A DNA stretch of 64,000 nucleotides. It comes from DASVRZ01 sp038228695. Lineage in GTDB: Bacteria; Verrucomicrobiota; Verrucomicrobiia; Chthoniobacterales; DASVRZ01. The notes beneath the pieces are model-generated. The model had not been told where the DNA came from and did not search any database. It saw nothing but the letters and a program-made list of their open reading frames with translations. How positions within the stretch are numbered: the stretch's first letter is position 1; each line of letters starts with the position of its first letter. Positions 58,666 through 64,000 of this stretch are shown piece by piece. A program made the translations under genes and the position numbers. The stretch lies in assembly GCA_038228695.1 (NCBI GenBank), contig JBBRPA010000010.1:8939-72938 (forward strand), read 5' to 3'.

Positions 58666-58929
58666 ATGGCCACGCTCGTAATCAAATCCTTCCCTGACAT
58701 GCTCCACAGCCGCCTGAAGCAGACTGCGGCGGTTCATCGTCGCTCGGTTAATCAAGAAACGATCTATCTCATCGAATCTGCGCTGGCTGCTGAGGCCACA
58801 ATCCCGGTCAAGAGCAATTGGGCCAACCGAAAACTCCATCCTGAATATGAGGCCGCGCTCAAGTCCGGTGCCCTCGTTAGCACCGTCGATTCCACCATCG
58901 GCCTCTCCGAAGAACGCGACGCCCGGTGA
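58666..58929 (+). CDS. FitA-like ribbon-helix-helix antitoxin
   Basis: 87 residues from the ATG at 58666 (MATLVIKSFPDMLHSRLKQT). N-terminal ribbon-helix-helix (residues 1-45; VIKSFPDMLHSRLK, then HRRSVNQETIYLIESAL), as in FitA/Arc-type antitoxins. The C-terminal part (NWANRKLHPEYEAALKSGAL) would wrap around the toxin. The stop overlaps the PIN toxin start (GTGA). Binds its own promoter and neutralises the toxin, by analogy with the family. Confidence 0.82.
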   Translation: MATLVIKSFPDMLHSRLKQTAAVHRRSVNQETIYLIESALAAEATIPVKSNWANRKLHPEYEAALKSGALVSTVDSTIGLSEERDAR

Positions 58930-59366
58930 TCCGGCGTTATTTTGATGCCACCTACCTTGGCAAACTGCATTGGACGGAGCCTGGCTCTGCGGAAGTCACC
59001 GCCTGTGCGGTCGCCGCAGACGAACTCGTTTGCGCACTGCACGGCGGAGCCGAATTTTACTCCATAGGCCATCGCAAAATACGCGAAGCCCTCGTCATCC
59101 CCGCTACCGTCCGAGCCGTCTTCATCCAGTTTCAGACGGACTGTGCCTCCGGCCAAATCCGCCTGCTTCCCCTCACCGAAAACATCATTCAGCGAGTAGA
59201 AACCGTCTTCCTCAGCGCCCCGGCCACCATCTACCTCCGAACCGCTGACGCCCTCCACCTCGCCACCGCCGCCGAACACGGCTTCACCGAAATCTACTCC
59301 AACGACAAGCACCTCCTAGCCGCCGCCCCGCTCTTTGGCTTGGTGGGGATCAATGTGATTCCATAA
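58926..59366 (+). CDS. PIN-domain ribonuclease toxin (VapC/FitB-like)
   Basis: 146 residues from a GTG at 58926 overlapping the antitoxin stop. PIN active-site acids: Asp in RYFDATYLGKL, Glu in GGAEFYSIGH, Asp in RTADALHLATAAEHGF and Asp in IYSNDKHLLAAAPLFG. All four positions are kept, so the toxin is likely active. Type II toxin that cleaves RNA when the antitoxin is degraded. Forms a complete module with the gene before it. Confidence 0.88.
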   Translation: MIRRYFDATYLGKLHWTEPGSAEVTACAVAADELVCALHGGAEFYSIGHRKIREALVIPATVRAVFIQFQTDCASGQIRLLPLTENIIQRVETVFLSAPATIYLRTADALHLATAAEHGFTEIYSNDKHLLAAAPLFGLVGINVIP

Positions 59367-59373
59367 CCCGCCC

Positions 59374-59503
59374 ATGCCAGCCCACTTCAAAGTCGATCCC
59401 AAGCTCATCCGAAGTTCTCGGTGAGAACCACACCTCCAGCGAAAAGGCGCTGAAGGAACTCATCGACACCGCCTGGGACGCCGAGGCCACTTCAGCTTCT
59501 GGT
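59374..59503 (+). pseudogene. Frameshifted N-terminal fragment of a GHKL-type ATPase
   Basis: MPAHFKVDPKLIR in one frame continues as VLGENHTSSEKALKELIDTA and WDAEA in the next, which is the N-terminal helix of HSP90/MORC-like GHKL ATP-binding proteins (usual form LKELIDNAWDA). One extra base at about 59413 breaks the frame, and the rest of the gene is absent; the following 190 bp show only short protein-like scraps. Confidence 0.6.
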
Positions 59504-59694
59504 GGGCCACGTTCTTCAAACTTCCCGATGCTGCGACGCCACACCAAGCCCCCGACTGAAAGCGGAGGCTTACGTAGCAGCCGATGTTAGCCCGTAGTTC
59601 TTCCACTGCCCGATCTATTTCGATGGTTCCGATGTCGATCAGGGCGCTTGCTATTGTTTCGATTACGATCTACAGTTCAACTCAGGATTTAACT

Positions 59695-60426
59695 ATGGCG
59701 ACAAATCAAATCAAAACACTGCAAACGTCCCATCCTCGGGGTTGCCCGATGGATACGGGGGACCTGCGGCGGTATGGGGTTTCGTCGGCATTGGCGCATG
59801 GGTATGTGAAGTCGGGCTGGCTGGTGCGGTTAGGGCGTGGGGCGTTTATGTTTGCGGGGGATACGCTGGGGCGGGATGCGTCAGTGGTGTTTCTGGGGCG
59901 GAAGATCACTGGGCTGCATGTGGCGGGGCGGACGGCGCTGGCTTGGCAGGGGTTTCAGCAAAATATGGCGCATCAGGAGACGCTGTGTTTGCAAGGTGAA
60001 GCGCGGGCAGTGTTGCCAGGATGGTTCACAGAGAGGTTTCCGGCCCGTTACACCGCGCCTGCGTTGTTTGATGCGGAGTTGCCCGCTGGGTTTGGGCTGG
60101 CGCAGTTGCCGGAGGCTCCGACGGGGCCGCTGGTGTCGGGGCCGGAGCGGGCATTGCTGGAGATGCTGAGTGAAGTGGGCGTGCAGCAGGAGGCAGCGGA
60201 GGCGCGAGGGATCATGGAATCGGTGCGGCAGTTGCGGCTGCGGGAGCTGGCGGTGTTGCTGAAGAGTTGTCGCATGGTGAAAGCGGTGCGGCTCTACGTG
60301 GTGTGGGCAGAGGAGCTTGGGTTGCCATGGGCTGCGGCGGCACGCGTGGCGGCGGCGGGTAAGCTGGGCACGGGGCGCTGGATCAAGCGTCTGAAGGATG
60401 GGAGCACGTTAATCCTCAAGGACTAA
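59695..60426 (+). CDS. abiEi: AbiEi-family antitoxin (type IV toxin-antitoxin)
   Basis: 243 residues from the ATG at 59695 (MATNQIKTLQ). N-terminal winged-helix (about 10-70; YGVSSALAHGYVKSGWLVRL, shortened, then GRGAFMF), followed by an AbiEi C-terminal domain (LHVAGRTALAWQGFQQNMAH, SGPERALLEMLSEVGVQQEA, RWIKRLKDGSTLILKD). It represses its operon and counteracts the nucleotidyltransferase toxin AbiEii. Its codons are unusually G-rich (many gcg, ctg, ggg), unlike the C-rich TA genes on either side, which suggests a separate origin. Confidence 0.88.
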   Translation: MATNQIKTLQTSHPRGCPMDTGDLRRYGVSSALAHGYVKSGWLVRLGRGAFMFAGDTLGRDASVVFLGRKITGLHVAGRTALAWQGFQQNMAHQETLCLQGEARAVLPGWFTERFPARYTAPALFDAELPAGFGLAQLPEAPTGPLVSGPERALLEMLSEVGVQQEAAEARGIMESVRQLRLRELAVLLKSCRMVKAVRLYVVWAEELGLPWAAAARVAAAGKLGTGRWIKRLKDGSTLILKD

Positions 60427-60430
60427 ACCG

Positions 60431-61351
60431 ATGAACCCCTCCTACATTAAAACGGTGCGGCTGCTGCTAACGGTGGCTCCAACAATATTCAAGGGCTCGC
60501 CGTTTGTGCTGAAGGGCGGCACGGCGATCAATTTGTTTCTGCGGGACATGCCAAGGCTTTCGGTCGATCTGGATTTGGTGGTGGCAGACTACCGATTGAG
60601 TCGGGATGAGGCTTTCCGGGTGATTTCATCCGCACTGGAATCGACTGCGGCGGAACTCTCGAAGGCTGGCTACGTCTGCGAAGTCGGTGCGACTAGGGAC
60701 GGAGATGAAGTGAAGCTTTTTATCCAACAAGACCGGACGCGGCTGAAGGTCGAAGTGAACCATGTCTTCCGAGGGACAGTGCTGCCTACCGCGCTGCGAC
60801 CGCTGGTGCCAGAGGCACAGGAGGCTTTCCGAACAGATCTGCAATTGCCGGTGCTCCATGCGGACGAGCTTTATGGAAGCAAGCTGGTAGCTGCGATGGA
60901 TCGGCAGCATCCGCGCGATCTTTTCGACGTGATGGGCCTTTACGAAAACGGGGGGCTGACTCCGGGAATGGTGGAGTGTTTCGTCTGCTACCTCTCTGGG
61001 CATAACCGCCCGGTGCATGAGGTGTTGTTCGGTAACGAGGTGGAAATTGGCTCGGTCTTCACCAATGAGTTCGCTGGCATGACGAGCGAGGTGGTGACGC
61101 TGGATGCCTTGCTGGATGTGCGAAGTCGGCTCTTTGCCGAGCTACCAGCCATGCTGACTAAAAATCAGCGGGCCTTTCTATCGGGGCTGGTCCGCGGTGA
61201 ACCAGACTGGACGCTCATGGAATGTGCTCACCTCGCGGAGATGCCTGCGATACGGTGGAAGCGCGAAAACATTCGGAAGCTCAAAAAGGCAAACTCCAAG
61301 AAGTTCCAATCTCAAACAGAGTCATTGGACGTCTGCTTGCAGCGGATATGA
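60431..61351 (+). CDS. abiEii: AbiEii-family nucleotidyltransferase toxin
   Basis: 306 residues, 4 bp after the antitoxin gene. Nucleotidyltransferase core: KGGTAINLFL (28-37) and SVDLDLVV (44-51) with the metal-binding Asp pair, then RLKVEVNHVFRG with the third acid and HADELYGSKLVAAMDRQHPR, DLFDVMGLYE. All catalytic motifs are intact. AbiEii toxins transfer nucleotides (for example to tRNA ends) and stop growth, giving phage abortive infection. Complete type IV module with the preceding gene. Confidence 0.92.
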   Translation: MNPSYIKTVRLLLTVAPTIFKGSPFVLKGGTAINLFLRDMPRLSVDLDLVVADYRLSRDEAFRVISSALESTAAELSKAGYVCEVGATRDGDEVKLFIQQDRTRLKVEVNHVFRGTVLPTALRPLVPEAQEAFRTDLQLPVLHADELYGSKLVAAMDRQHPRDLFDVMGLYENGGLTPGMVECFVCYLSGHNRPVHEVLFGNEVEIGSVFTNEFAGMTSEVVTLDALLDVRSRLFAELPAMLTKNQRAFLSGLVRGEPDWTLMECAHLAEMPAIRWKRENIRKLKKANSKKFQSQTESLDVCLQRI

Positions 61352-61421
61352 AAATCAGCCATCGTGAGGGGAATCATCTTGGAGCAGGGACTGGACGGCA
61401 GAAGGCAAGCTCTTCCGGAAG

Positions 61422-61568
61422 ATGGAAGCCTCTGTGACGGCCCATCCCGGCACGATGTTCTTCTCCCGCCCGATCTCCCTCGATGGCTCGCTGTGCCCGC
61501 TTTTGCCTGAACCCGAACTCCAAAGTTTGCGGGTGATTCACGGCGCCAAACGCTTGTCCAAACTGTGA
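61422..61568 (+). pseudogene. Short ORF remnant between two toxin-antitoxin modules
   Basis: The frame MEASVTAHPGTMFFSRPISL and DGSLCPLLPEPELQSLRVIH is protein-like and open upstream to about 61371 without a start. It may be the C-terminal end of a lost gene. No family can be named with confidence. Confidence 0.25.
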
Positions 61569-61591
61569 AACTGTGAGAACATGCCCCAATC

Positions 61592-61855
61592 ATGAAAAAC
61601 ATCACCATCAGCATTGACGATGATCTCTACCGCCAAGCGCGAATGAAGGCCGCTGAGCAGTCCACTTCCATCTCGGCCCTCTTCAAGAACTTCCTCATCC
61701 GCCTGACAGTTAACGAAGCCGCCGAGACCGAGTTTCAGCGCCTCGCCCGAGAGGAGCAGGATCTACGCACCGAACTCCGCGCCCGTCGTCTCGGCCTGAA
61801 TCCCTTGCACAATCTCTCCCGTGACGAACTCCACGACCGCCATGCGCTTCGTTGA
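61592..61855 (+). CDS. VapB-like ribbon-helix-helix antitoxin
   Basis: 87 residues starting MKNITISIDDDLYRQARMKA, a ribbon-helix-helix opening (ITISIDDDLYRQARMKAAEQ, then TSISALFKNFLIRL) typical of PIN-toxin partners. The C-terminus (RRLGLNPLHNLSRDELHDRH) would contact the toxin. Its last 14 bp overlap the toxin start. Autoregulation is expected from the family. Confidence 0.85.
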   Translation: MKNITISIDDDLYRQARMKAAEQSTSISALFKNFLIRLTVNEAAETEFQRLAREEQDLRTELRARRLGLNPLHNLSRDELHDRHALR

Positions 61856-62252
61856 TACCAACATCCTCCTCTACTCGCTCGATCTGGAGCCAGCGCAGCC
61901 TGAGAAGACCGCCATCGCCCAGGAAATCCTCACCGGCACAGACATCGCCCTCTCCGTGCAAGTGCTCCAAGAGTTCTACGTCCAAGCCACCCACGCCCGC
62001 CGTCCCGATGCCCTGCCGCACGACATCGCCACCCGCCTCATCGAGACGTGGCTACGCTTCCGCATCCAGGACAACACCGTCGCCGTCCTGCAATCCGCCC
62101 TCAGTCTAAAGCAGCGCTACCAAACCTCCTACTGGGACGCCGCCATCCTCGCCGCCGCCAAAGCCGCCCGCTGCCACCAGCTCCTCACCGAAGACCTCAA
62201 CCACGGCCAGGATTACGATGGCGTGGTTGTAGTGAATCCGTTTCAGCCCTGA
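61842..62252 (+). CDS. VapC-type PIN ribonuclease toxin
   Basis: 136 residues from the ATG at 61842 (MRFVDTNILLYSLD). Active-site acids: Asp5 (FVDTNILLY), Glu in LQEFYVQATH, Asp in SYWDAAILAAAKAA and Asp in LLTEDLNHGQDYDG. All intact, so probably functional. Overlaps the antitoxin gene by 14 bp. It is only distantly related to the other PIN toxin at 58926, so the island holds two independent VapC-type modules. Confidence 0.9.
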   Translation: MRFVDTNILLYSLDLEPAQPEKTAIAQEILTGTDIALSVQVLQEFYVQATHARRPDALPHDIATRLIETWLRFRIQDNTVAVLQSALSLKQRYQTSYWDAAILAAAKAARCHQLLTEDLNHGQDYDGVVVVNPFQP

Positions 62253-62336
62253 TCCCCGTAACAGAGGGACAGGTCTTTTATTCTAACAGAGGGACACAGC
62301 CCTGATCCCCGTAACAGAGGGACAGGTCTTTTATTT
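62244..62336. repeat. Direct repeat of the cagagggacaggt element after vapC
   Basis: A 39-bp sequence (cagccctgatccccgtaaca then gagggacaggtcttttatt) occurs at 62244-62282 and 62298-62336, with a partial third core (ctaacagagggaca) between. The first copy includes the vapC stop codon. Same core as the four copies after topB. Confidence 0.9.
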
Positions 62337-62650
62337 CCTCTCGAAAGCCTCAACTCCGTCCTCATCCGCCAAGGCCTGCCGCAGTCTCAACGCCTCACCA
62401 CGCTCAACGGCATCGCCATCACGCAAATGCGCACGCTGCTTGCCTCTAGCAGTATGAGGCACCACCTCGCGTAACATAATACACCACCATGCCAGCCTGT
62501 AACGGATGAAGCCCGGCACCTTTCATGGATTACCGAAGCAGAGAAGGATACAGCTAGAAAAAGAGTCCGCACCACATGGTTAGAGCGTATCTTTCCTGAA
62601 ACTCTGCCTAAATCGCCGGAACAAATCTCCACCCGGTTTATCTCTTCGCT
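62337..62650. other. Stretch with gene debris
   Basis: About 310 bp. A short frame at the start (62339 onward: LESLNSVLIRQGLPQSQRLT, then TLNGIAITQMRTLL) looks like part of a lost protein, without start, ending in a TAA near 62475. The rest shows nothing recognisable and has in-frame stops. Confidence 0.4.
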
Positions 62651-63586
62651 TTGCTGTCTTACCTCTACAATTCGCTCCGCGAAAAATTAATCTCCGAGAA
62701 AGCGCGTCGCACCGGAGAACGGGTAGTTGTAGCCATCGCACTGGGCGCGTTTGTCGTCCATCTGATTCTCATAGGGTTGCATCACTTTGATTTGCTCCCT
62801 GCCCGCAGCCATCATCTTGATGAACTCCTCACCAATCCGATTGCGGCGATCTACACGCCATTTTCGTTCATTCTAGTTTATGAAGTTTACCTCCTAGTCT
62901 TTTATCTGCCCCAGTCCATCACCCAATATATTGCCCGGCAGTATGAAATCATCACGCTCATTATTGTCCGGCGGATTTTCAAAGATATCGCCAATCTGGA
63001 GCTAACGACGGACTGGTTCCAGCGGCCGAAGGATCTACAATTGACCTGCGACATCGTGGCCACCTTGATCCTATTTCTACTGATTATTCTCTTCTACCGT
63101 CTAGCTAGCTATCGCTCGCCTCATACGAACGGTGACAAGCCGCATTCTGCCGATTTACTCCGCTTTATCTATTGTAAAAATATCATTAGTCTCTTGCTCG
63201 TCCCGGTGCTGCTGGGGCTTGCGATGTTTAGTTTTGTGCGCTGGACTCAGGAGAGCTTTTTCGTGGCCAACACTGCGACGATCACGCTGATCGATGTGAA
63301 CAAAGTCTTCTTCGAAGATTTCTTCGGCATCCTTGTTATGGCCGACGTGTTTCTGCTGCTACTTTCGCTCATTCACACCGACAGTTTTCCGAAGGTGATC
63401 CGAAATTCCGGCTTCGTCATTTCCACGATTCTAATCAAGATCTCTTTTAACGCCGGCGCACTGGTCAACCTTGCACTCATTCTAGGCGGCGTTTCCTTTG
63501 GAGTGGCGATTCTGTGGGCTCATAACATCTTTGAGCGCACCATCACCTGCGCACCGGTATCTTCCTCCCCAAGTGGAGACAGTTAG
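62651..63586 (+). CDS. Polytopic membrane protein of unknown function
   Basis: 311 residues from a TTG at 62651; no ATG is available in frame and a TAA lies 14 codons upstream, so the start is uncertain and no good ribosome-binding site is seen. About seven membrane helices: near 27-46, 68-86, 132-152, 180-200, 228-245, 258-276 and 280-297. Loops are Lys/Arg-rich on one side (ARRTGERV, RRIFKDIANLELTTDWFQRP). No family recognised and no partner gene. The clean 300-codon frame with strong hydrophobic periodicity supports coding. Confidence 0.72.
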   Translation: MLSYLYNSLREKLISEKARRTGERVVVAIALGAFVVHLILIGLHHFDLLPARSHHLDELLTNPIAAIYTPFSFILVYEVYLLVFYLPQSITQYIARQYEIITLIIVRRIFKDIANLELTTDWFQRPKDLQLTCDIVATLILFLLIILFYRLASYRSPHTNGDKPHSADLLRFIYCKNIISLLLVPVLLGLAMFSFVRWTQESFFVANTATITLIDVNKVFFEDFFGILVMADVFLLLLSLIHTDSFPKVIRNSGFVISTILIKISFNAGALVNLALILGGVSFGVAILWAHNIFERTITCAPVSSSPSGDS

Positions 63587-64000
63587 TCGGCAGAGAGTCC
63601 CTCGTTGCTTAGGCTGGCGGTTGAAAGTCCGCAGCTTTCTTAGCATTGGGTAGCTTTGTTGGATTCCTTAATTTTGGCGTCGAGACGGTAGTGAATGGTC
63701 AATTGGTAATTCTCTACCGCTTTGATGGGGAAGCTCTCTAAATTTTACCAAGTGGCATTTTCACCATCGGAATAAGTAGTAAAATCAACGGGCAAACTTT
63801 GTTTCATTTACCTCGCTAGCGACGCCATACTTCGAAATTGGCTAGCACGAACCCTCGATCTCCTAAACAAACCAATTTTCCATCGAGTATCGCTTTTGGC
63901 TCCGCAGGAATGCGTCTATACACGGCGCAAAATCGTTATCAATTCGCTCAGTTAATGCCTCCAGTTCCACCCTAAATAAACCTAAATTCTTTTATGAAAC
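63587..64000. other. Non-coding window end
   Basis: 414 bp without a recognisable gene, A+T-richer than the rest and with frequent stops in all frames. An ATG at 63994 (after cctaaattctttt) could begin a gene beyond the window. Confidence 0.5.

Overview
The window is about 58% G+C by eye, densely coded, and consists of chromosomal operons plus two decayed accessory patches. No rRNA, tRNA or CRISPR array was seen. Several features together fit a Gram-negative, aerobic member of the PVC group, most likely Verrucomicrobiota: a fused exosortase/EpsI protein beside a tyrosine-kinase chain-length protein, a PocR-AraC regulator, a fused-type CcsA with ResB, an A-type cytochrome oxidase operon, and many lineage-type hypothetical proteins. 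This placement is an inference from gene content; no marker was compared with a database.

Left part (1-20 kb). A truncated BY-kinase and an exosortase (export and exopolysaccharide) are followed by a three-gene operon: a protein with archaeo-eukaryotic-primase-like motifs and a C-terminal cysteine cluster, a TIM-barrel isomerase/epimerase and a NodB deacetylase. The last of these runs 113 bp into a convergent PocR-AraC regulator. Then come a universal stress protein, a MacAB-type exporter operon (two permeases, one ATPase, one adaptor) holding two intergenic palindromes, a metallo-beta-lactamase-fold protein, aat behind a very acidic unknown protein, two DUF21/CBS membrane proteins, DUF309 and DUF2007 proteins, and rmuC.

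Middle (20.7-49.7 kb). A patch of broken genes (DUF1524 and RhuM-like fragments) precedes rpsA. A fatty acid desaturase follows, with an unusual double inverted repeat upstream. Next are a lipoprotein, a coiled-coil protein, a four-gene glycan cluster (two glycosyltransferases, two hexapeptide acyltransferases), a photolyase-like protein without a normal N-terminal antenna domain, an M42 peptidase and a nucleotidyltransferase. A second decay patch has a broken VapBC pair framed by a partial and a complete copy of a cupin gene. A long minus-strand run (46.6 to 35.5 kb) then encodes cytochrome c oxidase subunits I, III, IV and II, two small membrane proteins, heme A synthase, heme O synthase, SCO, DUF420, a lipoprotein, ResB and CcsA: nearly all of the oxidase, its heme and copper supply and the cytochrome c maturation machinery.

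Right part (46.9-64 kb). A Na+/H+ antiporter, an M20 amidohydrolase, a GMC oxidoreductase, purU, rpsT with a clear promoter and terminator, dinB and a topoisomerase III gene lead into an accessory island. The 3' end of the topoisomerase gene and a HicA-like toxin fragment are tandemly duplicated (248-bp unit), followed by copies of a dispersed repeat containing cagagggacaggt. Three toxin-antitoxin modules follow (FitA/VapC-like, AbiEi/AbiEii, VapB/VapC), interspersed with frameshifted gene fragments and more copies of the repeat. The window ends with an orphan polytopic membrane protein and 414 bp without a recognisable gene.
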